64,000 nucleotides of DNA, from positions 124,001 through 188,000 of the forward strand of contig CP021227.1 of the NCBI GenBank assembly GCA_003999685.1. The letters run 5' to 3'. The notes beneath the pieces are model-generated. The model did not search any database and was not told where the DNA came from. It was given only the letters and a program-made list of their open reading frames with translations. A program made the position numbers and the translations under genes. Of this stretch, positions 1-12,944 are shown piece by piece (positions within the stretch are counted from its first letter, which is position 1; each line of letters begins with the position of its first letter). This stretch comes from Taiwanofungus camphoratus. Taxonomy: Eukaryota; Basidiomycota; Agaricomycetes; Polyporales; Taiwanofungaceae.

Positions 1-218
1 ATAAATGTATTCCCTTTTGGTTGTGTATCTAATGATATTCGAGGTGTGAACTACCTATCGTTTATAGTCAGTCATGATATTGTATTGCGGTATGAAGCTC
101 GAGCCAGAACAATGCATTCGATCTGACCGACCAAATTCAATCATCTAGATTATGTAATGCGTTCATCCAAGGTCTCGTGGCCAAGTATGTACATTCATCC
201 CCACTCTGTGTTCGCAAC

Positions 219-1355
219 ATGGCGAATAGTTCAATGCAAGCCTACCTCGCTGCTAAGTACATGTCGGGACCCAAGGCAGATGCCATCCTCTCCCGAACAT
301 CCTCCCCTGGTGCCCCCAAGAAGAAGAAACGCAAAGCCGCCACCGCTTCTTCAGCTTCTACAAAATCTGCTGGAGCTTTCTCTTCTAGGATCAAGGATGA
401 TGATATTCTAGGCTGGGATAATGGCGGACGGGAAGCTGAAGAGGACGATGTTGCAGATGCTGTGATTGCTGAGGATCGCGGATTCAAGAAGCGGCAACGC
501 AGAGACCCAGAATCTGGCTGGGCAACGGTGCGAGAAGGCGAGGGCGACAGAGAAAGCCCGCCTCCCGCTGCAGATGAGCAACCTCAGGTCGTCGTGCAGG
601 AGGAGGAAACGCCTTTCCGCGGTGGGCTTCTCACATCCGCACAACTAAAGGAGTCGCTTCCTCGCGTGAAGCCCGCACAAACGGCTGCAGATGCTGAGCG
701 GCAAGAGCGTGAAGCAGCACAAGAGACCGTATACCGTGATGCCTCTGGTAGGCGCATCGACACCGCTGCTGAGCGCGCTGAGGCTGCGCGGCTCAAACGC
801 GAACGACTAGAGCTGGAGGCTCGCAAAATGGAATGGGGTAAGGGTCTTGTGCAGCGAGAAGAACAGGAGAGACGGAAACAAGAGGAGGAGACCATGCGTG
901 CACGCACGTTTGCGAGAAGTCGAGATGACGCAGAACTGAACGAAGAATTGAAGGCACAGGAGCGGTGGGACGATCCTGCTGCAGCATTCCTCACTGTAAG
1001 ACATTCGTCTTTATCCTTCACCCAGTCAGTCCTGATATCTAGTACCGCTCTCAGAAGAAAAGAACAAAGGGTCCAAAGAAGCCGGAATACACTGGTCCAC
1101 CGCCACCGCCCAATCGCTTTGGTGTTAAACCAGGCTACAGATGGGATGGTGTAGGTGCGTGCACGAAATCCCATTTCCAACTAGGAATAAAGGCTGACCA
1201 AACTTACTTTACTATATCATATTCCGGATTTCTGTAATTTTTGACATGACCAACTAGATCGTGGGACTGGTTTTGAGAAGAAGCTCTTCCAACGCCAGAA
1301 CGAAAAGCGACGTCGCGGGCTAGAGAGCTATCAATGGAGCGTAGACGATATGTGA
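219..1355 (+). CDS. BUD13: Pre-mRNA-splicing factor Bud13/CWC26 (RES complex)
   Basis: Subunit of the nuclear RES complex (with Snu17/Ist3 and Pml1 in yeast), which binds the activated spliceosome and supports splicing and retention of unspliced RNA. Three exons, 219-995, 1055-1154 and 1258-1355, join in frame to 324 residues. Seen directly: the N-terminal motif [15 protein letters not shown], a basic KKKKRK patch near residue 30, a long charged, coiled-coil-like middle, and the C-terminal hallmark [20 protein letters not shown], then DRGTGFEKK and the terminal SYQWSVDDM. In the family this C terminus anchors the other RES subunits. The first ATG in the open frame with family similarity is at 219; an ATG five codons later is possible. 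No lesion is visible. It is the first gene of the window and is followed by a long unassigned stretch. Confidence 0.95.
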
Positions 1356-3889
1356 GCTGGTTCGCAGGTATCTGCATCCGGATAGGCCTTCCTGGGCCAA
1401 ATCGGGGTTGAAGCACGATCGCTGCCTCCGGTGCTCAGAGGCAGTATACGCTAGCACTCATATGAGGGTCGAAACCGCCTTCATGGTTTATGCAGCATGT
1501 TCCCCAAAGCGAGAGTTGGGTGTAGTTGCACGACTCTAAGAAGCTTGCTAGGACTAACGCGAGTTGACTATGTGCGGTCATCGTTGCTACTTCAGAGATG
1601 TGACTGCTTTGTTATAGATCAGTTGCCAGGTGTTTGGGATGTCTGTTAAACATGAAATTCTTAACTCTGACGGGTTTTGGGACCGTATTCCCGGTGAGTG
1701 GAGAACAAGTATTCGACGGCGACCACGATCACGTAGAATATGAACACGTCTTTTCAAAACCAGGTATGTTTTCGTGGTGAGATCGAAGCTGGTGATACGA
1801 GGATGTGTCTGACCCTAATAAATCTAAGGTGTGCATCTCAACGATCACTGAACATGACGCCAAGCTCGACCATCTCGGACCGCTATCCTCTCAGAGGTGT
1901 GGACCTCGTTATTCGCCGTGTGACTGTTCTCTGTCGAAATCAAACATCAGGTTGTCGGGTCTCTAACATCTCCTGGTACGGCCATGGCATGGCATGCCAA
2001 GCAGTATAGGCGAGAGACCGAACGCACTTTGTCTCTGAGCAACCGGCCACGACCATCCGACCAGTCTTGAAAAGGGCCTGTGTACCGTGTACAATCGCGA
2101 GCTGAGGTCGCTTGCATAAGATCACAGGCTTCAGCAATCACATTCCTTCCTATCCTTCAGCACTCGGTAGCAGCCAACTACCGCAACTTCGACTTGGTGC
2201 GTTTTCCCGATCTTTATCAAGACCTGCAAAGTGTCTTCATGGAGCCATAACTTTTTTTGTTTGCAGGCTGAAATCCGCAAGAATTCACGCATTTCTTAGA
2301 AAACTCTCATATTTTGGGGCCCGCTATGTCGCTCAACTTTCGCCGATTGCCTGAACGTTCTATTCCGTCATTCTCATCATGCGTAAACAAAGATTGGCAC
2401 CGTGCTTGTCGCGTTGAACACGATTATAGTGGTAATGTTGAGCCGCGTCATGCTTGGCGGGATAATCTGCAGAATATATCAGTATTTGGAAGTAGATCTG
2501 ATGAGTCAGGTCATCAATACACCGAATCACAATTCCCATCTTTCTGCAGGCTACGGGCTATGCCTATGGTGTTTTCTCCTCGGACTGACGAATACATTGG
2601 CCTGAAGGATCTGGAGATCGCAGAGGTCAATCATTCCAGACTAAAATGATCTGAGGGTATTGTCCATGTTATCTATTCTTCCAATATATTCCTTCTCTGG
2701 TAGTTGATCTATTGCCTGATCAACCAGAAGCAGCGTGTTGTGAACATGTTTAACAAGGAGAGATTCGGGGACTCATCATCCGCATACCGTCAGTTTTCGA
2801 AATACCTCGAGAGCTGATAGCCTTGTCCATTAGGTTGTGGCGTTTCGTGATGGTCCCAGCTTTCATTACAATATGTCATGATTGAGCTAAACAAAAGAGC
2901 CTGCAGGAGTACCGAACAAGTATACTTTTAATGGCGTGTTTGCGGTCTCCAGAGGCAACGTTCTTCAGGTGCTTCAGTTTATCGTCTTTCTTCTCGTTCA
3001 TGACCCTATGCAACTTGATATATTGTTCTTCGTCTTGAAGGCTATCTCAATTTCAGTTCGGGTGCACATTGGATGGAACTCAGCCGACGTACGGTAATGT
3101 ACACAGTTTTTTACCGTGACAACTTCGAATACATAGTTCATCGGCAAACGTTGCACTGGTAGCAGATAAACCCAGGATGATTTCATATTCCCCTAATACT
3201 TGAGGTTCAACAAGTTTTGCATGAGTGCAAATATGGTTCTTGTAAATGTACAAAGGGAGAATTTTGTGCCCAATGAGCTCATTGACTTTCACTTATCCCA
3301 TCTGAGGGATATGCTTGCTGATACATCTCAACAGGAGACTACCGGACCACTTCAATGCAGAATCGTTCAGCTGACCGGTTGCGCCCATTTGCCCTGTAAA
3401 TGTTTTGCTAATTGACAGATTAATCAACTTTGACCTTGTTTGTAAATTAGCGGTGAATTACAATCTACAGGTAACAGCCGTGATGATGATGATGAAGTCA
3501 GGCGCTTAAGCGCCTGCTACTGTACTACTTATACGCGTTATAGACCTACTGCCGCCCCGATGTGTATCTACTAATGTTATCATATGTACTATACATTGAA
3601 TGGAAATGGCAATGGTTACAACCGTGAGTTAGACAGTCTTTCAGGTTGCTTGCAGTTACTTAGGGTCCAGTTTCTAATCCACTGGGCACTACACGTCTAC
3701 TTGACACGTCTAGTGACACACTGACACTGCTAGTGCTGCTGCGCTCTTGTGGAATGAACTCGGAGTTCGGCCAGATGAGGAACGCCTGTAATTGGCGCTC
3801 ATAACAAGTGAACAACAAATTGTCCCCCCTCTTTAATCTGTTCCAACGTTATTGTATTCACGTCACTTAACCCTGAAGGTCAGACAGGC
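1356..3889. other. Unassigned intergenic region, about 2.5 kb
   Basis: No gene can be supported. Only short open frames occur on either strand. A plus-strand frame at about 2314-2649 and its overlapping frame at 2402-2605 (hydrophobic, with IIVVMLSRVMLGGI) could be remnants of a membrane protein, but no start, splice pattern or family signature joins them. A short GGCAT-rich stretch lies near 1981-2000. The right end should hold the promoter of the transporter that starts at 3890. Confidence 0.5.
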
Positions 3890-5552
3890 ATGCCTCGGTC
3901 TAGGGCGTTCCTCGCGGTAGATAGCCTCACACTGGCAGGGCGACGCTGTCTTTTTGGTCATTCACGGCCAATCACCTCAGACTCAGAAGTGCCGTCAAGG
4001 ACGGCCCAAATCTTCAACACGCAGAACGCTCGGCCTGATCAAGATGGGGAGTATGAGCTGCCCAAGATACGATCGATGGTCACTGTGATATCAGCGAGTG
4101 CACTCTTGCAGGTCCGCGTCTGTTTCAGTAGAAGGCGGGTGACTAAACGTGCAGATTCTTGGTATAGGTTTCCTTTTTCATTATAGTATCATCGTCCAAC
4201 CAGTATGCACAACATCTTGGGGGGACTGCGACATTTTCTGGTCTTGTGGTCGGCATCCCGACTGTATTCTCTGGCCTCGCCCTCTTGCCTTTGATGAGAA
4301 TCGATCAGGGTAGCGCTATATTTATGCACCCATACACCCTACTGACTATCACATTTTTGGAACAGGCGGATACAAGAGACCGCTACACTTCGCATGTGCT
4401 TCCGCATTTGTAGGAAATATCCTCTACAGTCTTGCATATCGTGCGGATTTCCTATATTTGATCCTGCTTGGTCGGATAGTATCTGGCTTGGGTTTCACAT
4501 TCTGGATGTATGCAAAGCGATATTGCCCTGACCCTAGGATTGTAGGAGTTCGTAGACGATCAACATTGGCTAGCTGGCTGGTTTTGGGCCAGGGTGCGGG
4601 CTTCAGCATTGGTCCGTTCTTCGGTGGTCTGCTGTAGGCAATTAATGACTGTTACATACATAGGAAATTCGCCTGATATTTTGCTTCCAGGTACAAAGTC
4701 GGTTTCTCCAACGCGGTCTTTAACGGCTATACAAGCCCGACATGGATAATGGCTGCCATATGGGCAGTGTTTTGGGCTATTGCTTCGGTTGCATACGAAG
4801 ATGTCCCTAGAATTCTGCCAGCCCGTGAAATTGAAATGTCACCGACAACAACTGAAACACCAACATCAACGTCTGCTGGAGAAGTCCAGCACTTCGACAA
4901 TATCACGATTCCTTTAGAGGAACTGTCGGCCGAGTCACAGCACGCATTCATGACCGGACCTCAGTGGGGCGTTGTCGGGACGATGTGCTGGTTCGCCATG
5001 ACCTGTTTCTTCATTCTTGGTGCTTGGGAAGCGAACATCCCTATCTTCACTGGGACCGCCTCCCTGCTTTCGCCATTTCATTTCAGCCCCTTTGCTGCAG
5101 GAAATCTCATCGCACTCGGAGGTGTCTGCACTTTACCGTTCCTGCTACTCAATGTCGTCTTTGCACGGCGCGTGCAAGACCGGCACACCCTCGCTCTTGG
5201 CAGCTCGCTCGGACTTGCAGGGCTCATTGTTGCTGTCGCAATATTGCGAGAGCGGGCAGTGAGCTATGACTCCCTTTTTGCATGTTGGTTCCTCATCGCG
5301 CTTGGATTCAACCTCGCGAGCACGGTCACCCTCAGCTTGCTATCAAAACAGCTGCCCGGCGCGTGGAATACGCGGATTAGTATGGCGATCCAATACAGTA
5401 ACTATCTTGGACGTGTGACTGGCGCAGTATGGGGCGGTGCAGGGGTAAAGGTAGGCATGTTAAATCACGTCGGGGTGCAGATTGGCATGGTTGGCTTCGG
5501 AGCCGTTCTCTTCTCGACACTATGGAAACAGTTGAAGGCGAAAACCGGTTGA
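3890..5552 (+). CDS. Major facilitator superfamily transporter
   Basis: Polytopic membrane transporter of the major facilitator superfamily, of a fungal type related to the vacuolar MFSD8/SPX-MFS-like group; the substrate is unknown. Four exons, 3890-4111, 4168-4309, 4366-4633 and 4691-5552, sum exactly to 497 residues. Seen: a hydrophilic N terminus ending ELPKIRSM, then hydrophobic segments VSFFIIVSSSNQYAQHLGGT, GLVVGIPTVFSGLALLPL, LILLGRIVSGLGFTFWMY and GQGAGFSIGPFFGGLL, a central loop rich in Thr and Ser (about residues 240-290), and a second half with further helices including WGVVGTMCWFAMTCFFILGA. GGYKRPL after the second helix matches the loop 2-3 motif of the superfamily. The second half has fewer obvious helices than six, so the topology should be predicted. 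The first intron has an unusual donor (GTCCGC). Start chosen as the only in-frame ATG upstream of the first helix. Confidence 0.85.
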
Positions 5553-8152
5553 TTTAGCATAAAATAGCTCAGCTGAGCACTCCCCAAATCTAAACGTCCG
5601 TTGTAAGTGTTTCTCCCTTATGCTGCGCGTTCTTCGTGGCGAAGTGTGACCTTTTGTTTTACAAGTCTTGTCTTGATTGCCCTGAGTCATACAAAGACCG
5701 TTTTCTCAATGCAGTCATGGGCAGTATCATAGATCTTGGAATGTCTGCTTTACACCGTCATTTCGTGTCCGGTTCCGAAATGCTCAGGCTCTCCCAAAGG
5801 CGCTATTCTATGTAGTGTTCACGGCCCTGTATGGCTCTGGTAAAGAAATGCTTGAGGGACCAACTCCGCTATCTGTGTTCCTTACAGGTAGCACTAGTGA
5901 TTACAGGCAAGGTTGTGCTGTACCAAGGAGATTCAGTTCCCCGTGAGTCGCCAAAACTCCTGGCGTATGTGATACTGGAAACAGCTAACAATTACAAGTT
6001 GATCCCAAAATTACTTGCTCAGCTAGCATACGAACTTCTCCTGTCGTACGCTGGAAGCCTTCAACGACGACAGCCACCATTTGGAGGCTAGTCTCATGCG
6101 CAAAGCACATAAATGACCCATACTAATGGGCAGGAGGGGATACGGAGCCGAACAAATTTCAGGGTTAACCAACTGTTGCGTTCATCGCTTAGTTTACTGT
6201 CAGGATTCGCGAGTCTGGGCCAAATGCTGGTCTTGTCTCGAGTGAACACTGATTCTCCCTCCACTTGCTTCCCCCATTAATCATTGCTTGAGCCTCGTGA
6301 GTGTAACCCTTACACAGAGTCTTCGGAGTGCATCAGATCGACTTGACCACCGATGCGGGCGTTCGGGCGGCTCTCAGCCCAATACCTCTAGAGGCGAAAG
6401 GTATACCATGAGCTGGTATCATGAGCTGGAACTTCCCCTGCGGTTGTCCCTTCCTCTGTTTCTTAGCGCATGATGACCTATCCCTGAATCCGTCTTTCAT
6501 TCGGAGCGGCATTCACTTTGTGTTCCATACCTGTGTCTCAATCACCTCAAGAGCCCACGTTACCCGTTTTCCCTTCCTCACTGCTGAGAATGGGCATGTC
6601 ACTAAAGGCTTGTCGGTAGCTAGGTGCACCGACGCGCCGCACGGGAGCTCAAATGCTCCTAGTCTTCCTGTAGCGGTATCGAACTGCGAACGTGACATGC
6701 TTGTCATTTTCAACCGCATGATGCGCAATAGCGAGTGACCTCGGCTGCATATAGCTCCGTCCGTTGAGACCAGCGGGTCGTTCAATTGCAGGGCACTTAT
6801 CACGATGACGGAGGCCGTTTGACGCCCTACTCGATAGCTATGCAGATGAGAAGGAGACCAATGCATGACGGAGAACGTGGAGGGTCGGAGTGAACAGGTG
6901 TTGCAAAGATATTCGTCCATCGTAAACCTCCTACTCCCTCGGAGATGATCTAGTTGAAAGAGAACATGATCTCCCTGTGGTCACAGTGAGTGGTCTGCAG
7001 ATATGACTGACAGGCTTGGACCTTTTCGTAAACAGGCCCTTGTCCATTTTACTGAAGGCAGGGCGGACCGGAATGAAAGCCACAGCGGAGGAAAAGTCGT
7101 GGTTGTGGCATAGACGGAGAACGGAGAGCACGACGAACTGGAACGTCGTCGTAACGAGAACACAACGCCTGAAGTGAGCGCGGGAACTGTCGACGCAACG
7201 ATGAATGCTGCGGTAACGAGATGGTGTTGATCGCAGAGAAGCGCGATGGCTCAAAAGGGGTGGTTGGCAGTGGAGATTTACGCCGTCCGTGAGAGGAGGA
7301 TCCTGGATAAAAGGTCAAGAGGGGCGATGTCGGTTTGCGACGAATCAAAATTCATAGGTAATAGCAGGAAAGTCAGTGGGCCATTGATGCTGTTGACGTC
7401 AGAGCCAGCAGGGGCTGTGTAGGCTCTCGAATGCCGCACGCTGTCCGTCCCTCCAGCGATGAATCTAGATGTGCAGAGAGCCCTGGCCATCTGCTTGTCG
7501 GTAACATGTTGGCTCTCTGATACTGGCTCCAAGGGATGGCCGGGAATGTGTCGTAAACAGACCATGTTCGCGCTAGGGAAAACGGGGGTTAAGATCACCA
7601 GGGAGATCGGGGCCGTCATTGAGATCGAGCGAGCGAGCGCCGCTACGCTAGGAGCATAGTGCCAAAGCAGGTGGTACCGCTATCACAGCGGCGATGGGGA
7701 AGGAACGACGCCGAGTTGGCAACTGAGTTATGCAGATCAGGAAGGGGAATAGCAAGATGAGATGTTTGCGATATGACAGCAGTACAGGAGAAGGCAGAAC
7801 GAAGCAATGGCGATCGAGAAATCAGGGAATGAAAAGTGACCATTAGGGCCCACATGAGACTGATAGGACACTGTAATGACAAGGACCAGATTCTGCTGTC
7901 TCTAGGGGACACTAGTGCAGGTAGAGCAATGCACTGGAAGAAAGCGCGTGATGTGTGCTCTTGGGGTCGAAGCTCGTATGTTGCGTGCTGCCTGAGGGTT
8001 GAACATACATAAGACAGAATTGTGCTCCGATGTGCGGGTAGAAAGGTATCGGCGAGTAAAGGCCTGCGGAGAAAGAAACGACAGGACTTGAGGGGGGTGA
8101 GCATAAGTGTCCGATTGAAGATGGGATGATACCCGCTCCAGCCAATTATTAA
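5553..8152. other. Unassigned intergenic region, about 2.6 kb
   Basis: Nothing recognisable. The longest frames (plus 5831-6091; minus 6513-6920 and 7643-8104) lack a family signature and have no clear ATG-plus-splice context. The minus-strand frame next to 8152 follows the 3' end of the F-box gene directly and probably covers its 3' UTR. Confidence 0.5.
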
Positions 8153-9599
8153 TCAATGAAGAATGCGAGTTACCATCGCCTTCCATTCAACTCCTTTGGA
8201 TTAACATAGGACAATAAGGATACCACTCGGTAGATGGAACAGTGCCATCACAACATTCACTTACCATATTCATCCTCATCTAGAATCCATTCATCACCCT
8301 CCCAGACTGTGTAAGATGCAGCTGTAAGCACATTTTCATCGTATAGAGGTTCATTGGACATACTATAAGAACAGTGCTGTATCTTCAACACCTCCTGAGC
8401 ATGCCAAGCCAAGTGGTGGAGTTGGCAATCCAACTCATCCTTCTGGAGTTTATTGTTGTACCAGGCTCTATCACTGTACCACCCGAATTCAATCCTGACA
8501 TCTTCTACATGGCTGAAGTGCCCATTGGTGATGACATCATTGATAGTGTTCCAGTCAACTCTTGGTAAAATTGACGGCCGTTCACCAATGAGGTGGGTTG
8601 GTTTCAGTCTAAAACTGAGGTAAGAAATGCGATTGGAGGTGATCCGAGACAAGATTCTCGATATTGTATACCAGTATGTGTCCCACTGAGACACATCAAT
8701 CAAGCAAGGGCTGAATTTGAGTTCGGTCAACCGACTACTGCGTCGCAGTATGCAACGGTCAGGCTCTTTTGCAGTCAGAACATGAAGCAGATTAGGTCAA
8801 GTATTGATGCAAGCTGAGAACTGATCTCCGGAGATCACAGGCACATTCAGAGACTGAAGGGATGGAAGAGTGTCCGAGAGATTTGCCAAAGGCGTCCACG
8901 GACTGCTCATGTCCTGTTCCCTGCAGTCAATATCGGAGACATTGAAATGTGTGATGGATTGAGCGGATGGAGTGGCCAGAAGAAAGCTGCACAGATCGGC
9001 CAACACCTGCTTGGTCACTCCCCTAGCCCAGAAAGTTTTCAGTCGTGGTCTTTGAAGGTGGGAACCGTGATGACGACCAGATGCTACACGCAATCGAACC
9101 AGAGTAAGGTCCTCAAGCCGTGGAAGCCCAGAGATGAGACGTCGCAGGTCACCGAACGTCTGAAATTGGCAATCAACTAGCTTGAGCTCGGCGACGTGGG
9201 CAAACAGCGGGATGCAGTCGAAGTGTGGGGCCGTGGCCGTGGCCGATTGCTCCAATCGACATTGTGGATGGACAGGTCCCTGAGCCCTGTCAATTGGCAG
9301 CCAAGCAACTGCGGCAAAACATGCACAAAAGGCATTTCTCTGTCCTCGTAGATATACATCCATTCCATAGGTTGATAGTACAGCAACGTCTCGGACTCCC
9401 GCTGCAGTTCGTGTACCACGGAGTCAAAATCAGAGCGATTGCCGATTGTTAATACTAAACGAGGGAACTTTTCCAAGCGATAGTCAATACGACGCTTCCA
9501 GGCAGGGCACGCCTCAGCACAAGCGCGTAACGTCTGAGGATGGCGCGAGAGGCAGTCTATGATGAAGTCAATCAATTCTTGTGGCAGAGGTGGGATCAT
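8153..9599 (-). pseudogene. F-box protein, copy A, frame-disrupted
   Basis: Member of an agaricomycete F-box family; F-box proteins recruit substrates to SCF ubiquitin ligases through Skp1. The F-box is at the N terminus: MIPPLPQELIDFIIDCLSRH, followed by a family-specific body with an LRR-like block (FGDLRRLISGLPRLEDLTL). Exons run 9599-8839, 8763-8265 and 8193-8153. Exons 2 and 3 are in phase, with a clean GTAAGT donor after DEDEYG. Exon 1 changes frame by one base in a GGCCAC repeat around 9225-9245, between NVDWSNRPRP and HFDCIPLF. No intron can account for that shift. So the copy is either inactivated or carries a sequencing indel in the repeat. It is paralogous to the gene at 11017 and lies head to head with it. 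The true ATG is 9599. Confidence 0.7.
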
Positions 9600-11016
9600 G
9601 TTGACCGCACTGGCTGGCAATGTTGCATCGGGGAGCAATGATGGCGAACCGCAACACTGTGCCTGCTGAAGTTGCACGTACTAGGTGCCTCCATGATTCC
9701 GCGTGAGAAAATAGGGCCTTCTCTTACTGTCGCTTTGACTAGTCTCGTCTACAGACTGTATTCTTTTCCGATATTCTTAGCCTTGTCGAATCCCGTTACT
9801 GTTCCAGCCCTATTAATTGCCAAAATATTGCTTGGAAGTGCAGTCGACAACGCTGCTGCTACGACATAACTCTGGTTATATCACTCTGCCCACCCTGGCA
9901 TTGCTCACAATCAGAGATACTTGAGAGACAATACGGCCATCTCATCGCTGGACACATATATGGATATGTAAGTTGACGCAGCGCACTTCGTCCCCATTCT
10001 CTCTGGACCTCTTCCATGCACAGGAAAGGTATACTGGGAGAAATTCTTTCGAGTCCGGCTACGGCTGTGAAGCAATCGCAGCGAGGGCCGCAGCCTATTG
10101 TCACTCATGAGTGCGGTGCTTTTCCCGTGCTTCCATTCTTCTTGTCTGTGTCTTCTCTCGAACTGTCTGCAAGCCGGTGGTCTCTTATCTGCCCGTGACT
10201 CTGGTCATTTGCGCTGACACTCGGAACTCCCCCTTCTCCAACCTCCGTTCCGCGTACGGTATGATACTGCACTGGGCCTTTTCATGTTCGGCTTTGCCGT
10301 GTGTGAATCTGGTGTCTGAGTGAACTATTTTCGTCGTCGTTGGCAAATGATCAACGTTGTGACAGGGTTGCAGGAATATGGATCCCAGAAATCGTCACAT
10401 ACCTGTGAAAGTCTTTGCGCGTGTCAGCGTGGACCCTGTTTGGTCTGTGCCGTTCAGTCTTGCGCACTGCGTATTTCGGTGATAGTCGTTCACGAGTGAG
10501 GACCTCAGGGATATATTTAGAGCGGTGTAGGCGTCTTGTTTCTTCTGGACGCCCGTAGACTTCTCGATTCAAGGGTCCTTATCGCTGTTCTGATGTTCGC
10601 GGCATAGCGTTCCGTGTAACGCCTGTACATTGCTGGCGTTATGTATGTTGCGTATGTGCACCATGAGCTTGATGATGGACACTCGACAATGGCTTTAGAC
10701 TCGACCTGTGAGATCTACATGCGAGTTGATTCTGACATCGTGCCCTTCGTTGCTGCACGGGTGTGATGCGGTAAAATGCCATGGTGTCCACCCTGGAAGT
10801 GCATTCGGAACCTGTGTTCCCGACATGCCGGACGAAGCGCCAGTGTCCTCGGAGCACTTCGATGTGTGTAGGCGTCTGCTGTACTGGTTCGTGCACATGA
10901 CGGACGGCGCTCACTACCACTTACTAGCAAACATGATAAATCGAGTCTTCCGCGTCAATATCGTCTCATTACCCTCGATTGCCCTCGACTCGACCTCCCT
11001 GACTGACAACGCAAAC
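9600..11016. other. Shared upstream region of two divergent F-box copies
   Basis: About 1.4 kb between the two head-to-head F-box copies. It should contain both promoters. Short open frames occur on both strands but none resembles a protein family. The plus-strand frame entering the F-box copy B starts far upstream of the real F-box and looks like open leader sequence. Confidence 0.5.
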
Positions 11017-12321
11017 ATGGTCCCCTACCTTCCACCGGAGGTGACCGACTACATCATTAACTTTTTGTGGTATGACTTCAGAACATCGTACAATTGCGCT
11101 CTTGTGTGCCACGCTTGGCTTCCTTGCAGCCGTTTCCACCTACAATCACCTTTGATCATTCACAACCGCTCGCATTTTGATGACGTTGTCGATGATATTC
11201 TGCACAATCAGCAACTGTGGCCGTATTTCGACCTTATACAACATCTGACGGTTTTTGAGGACAGGCAGAAGCCGTATGCGCATGTGGTGCCCCATTTGTT
11301 TGCACCTCGCATGTCCAAACTCACAGGTTTGGCATTCTTCTATGTCAATTGGTGTAATCAGACGCGACCCCACCCGAGCTTCTTCCATCTCATTGCACTG
11401 TTCACATCCGTCACCTATCTCCATCTCTATAGTTGCACGTTCTCGACCTTCGGGGATGTGCGACGTCTCATCTGTGGGCTTCCGCTGCTCACCAAATTCA
11501 CGTAGAGCTCCGAAGTGACATCTTATGATGATGGAGCTCGCTATCCCATTCTTGCGCGACCACGACTCCTCGAGCTCAACCTTGAACAGGATTATGCTAG
11601 AGAGCTGACGGAGTGGACCTACTTCCTCAATGCATCACCATCTGTTCGGACGATCAGAACGTTTTCTTATAAGACGTCGGCGCGCCGGGATAATCGGTGC
11701 TGCTTAGCTTTAAACCCTCTGCTCGAGTCTCTCGGAGATGTATTGCATGAACTCGTCGTGCCTTTGAATCTTGCAGGTGAGCCCCAGGGAATATAAAGGT
11801 TTTGGTAGTATAATTTGTGACAGATTTCGTTGGCAGGAGATCAATGCAACTTGGAACACAATCACAGCTTGCAGTCGTTGACAGTTAAACGGACTCTTGT
11901 CAAGCTGTCGGAGTGGCCAATCTACTGGGACGGAGTGGCACGCCTGCTGTCTCGCGTCACTTCCAATCATATTCGAAGACTCAAATTTGTAATCCTATTA
12001 CAGGCCACCGGGGAATTTGATGACGCCTCCGATGCACCGCTGTCACCCGAGGACACTGTTGACTGGGAGCACGTCAATGATGTCACCGCGCACCAGTGCT
12101 TTGACAGACTGGAGAAAGTCCACGTCTGTATTGAAAGAACATCGTGTATCAATAGATCTGTGGCCGAGGTAGTGAGTCAGCTCCATCGTACTGCGTGGCA
12201 TGCTCGGGGGATACTGCGCGGCATGCCCAGGGGATACTGCGCATCTGAGCAACGTACGCTGGATACAGCCCTGTTACTATTAGATGAACACAATGAGCTC
12301 ACTCGGATGTATTGCAGGTAG
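11017..12321 (+). pseudogene. F-box protein, copy B, with in-frame stop
   Basis: Paralogue of copy A in opposite orientation. The F-box is at the N terminus (MVPYLPPEVTDYIINFLWYD, then CALVCHAWL). Two exons, 11017-11776 and 11837-12321, are in phase and would give 414 residues, but a TAG at 11503-11505 interrupts codon 163, just after FGDVRRLICGLPLLTKFT. The frame stays open on both sides, so the lesion is a single substitution. Homology to copy A continues across the intron: DWEHVNDVTAHQCFDRLEK here against DWNTINDVITNGHFSHVED in A, and HRTAWHARGIL against HHLAWHAQEVL. The intron position is conserved between the two. Either a young pseudogene or an allele with a premature stop; a truncated F-box-only product of 162 residues is conceivable. 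Confidence 0.72.
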
Positions 12322-12326
12322 TCGCG

Positions 12327-12944
12327 ATGAGAACCATGCAGACACCCTCAAACGAACCATACACCGCTAGCGGTGGCCCATGGAACAACTCCGGCAGGCG
12401 TCGTCATGCAATTCCTCTCGACATTCGAGGGGCTACTGATATCCCCACCCTCTTTTCTCTCTCGAGCTCGCAGCCTCCGACCGTTGATACACCCCCCCCC
12501 CATACGCACACGTCAAATTGCACCCGTCAGATTGCGCTCCCCATAACCATCGCTGCACTTTTCGACGCTATCACGACCGGTACCATTGTCTCTGGTTCAG
12601 GGGTCGCCCAACTAGATGTCACGGAAAATGTCTTGGAGCCAGGCTATAGGCTTCCCAACCCTTCGACGCCCGTGCTGGAGTCATCTCTCGAGGAAGACAG
12701 AGTCCCTATTTTGGCCAGTGATTCGGTTGTGGCCGTGGTAAATACACTTACTTCCCAAATGTCCCGGACTTTTACGCTCGATGGTCTTCTTTCACGTCCA
12801 CTTCATTCTCACCTTGGACCATGTCTTGGCCTCATATGTATGCGTGCCGGTCTATTCAATCCTTACTGTCTGTACCTGATACGTTGTTTTTCCACTGGAG
12901 GTCGCACTGTATGTACAACTAAATCTATTCGCAGTGGGTCATAA
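12327..12944 (+). CDS. Hypothetical ORF, 205 codons, doubtful
   Basis: Open frame from an ATG at 12327, starting just after the stop of F-box copy B and running 205 codons. The product is Pro/Ser/Thr-rich in its first third and has no domain, signal peptide or family signature that I recognise. It contains a run of eight or nine C near 12490. It may simply be chance open frame in the 3' flank. Confidence 0.2.
   Translation: MRTMQTPSNEPYTASGGPWNNSGRRRHAIPLDIRGATDIPTLFSLSSSQPPTVDTPPPHTHTSNCTRQIALPITIAALFDAITTGTIVSGSGVAQLDVTENVLEPGYRLPNPSTPVLESSLEEDRVPILASDSVVAVVNTLTSQMSRTFTLDGLLSRPLHSHLGPCLGLICMRAGLFNPYCLYLIRCFSTGGRTVCTTKSIRSGS

Noticed and set aside
1740-2650. Possible decayed seven-helix membrane protein gene
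   Set aside because: Some hydrophobic stretches and a few acidic-aromatic motifs suggested it, but no continuous set of exons or conserved signature could be found.
7643-8104. 153-codon minus-strand frame next to F-box copy A
   Set aside because: It begins at a non-ATG codon, has no family signature and probably covers the 3' UTR.
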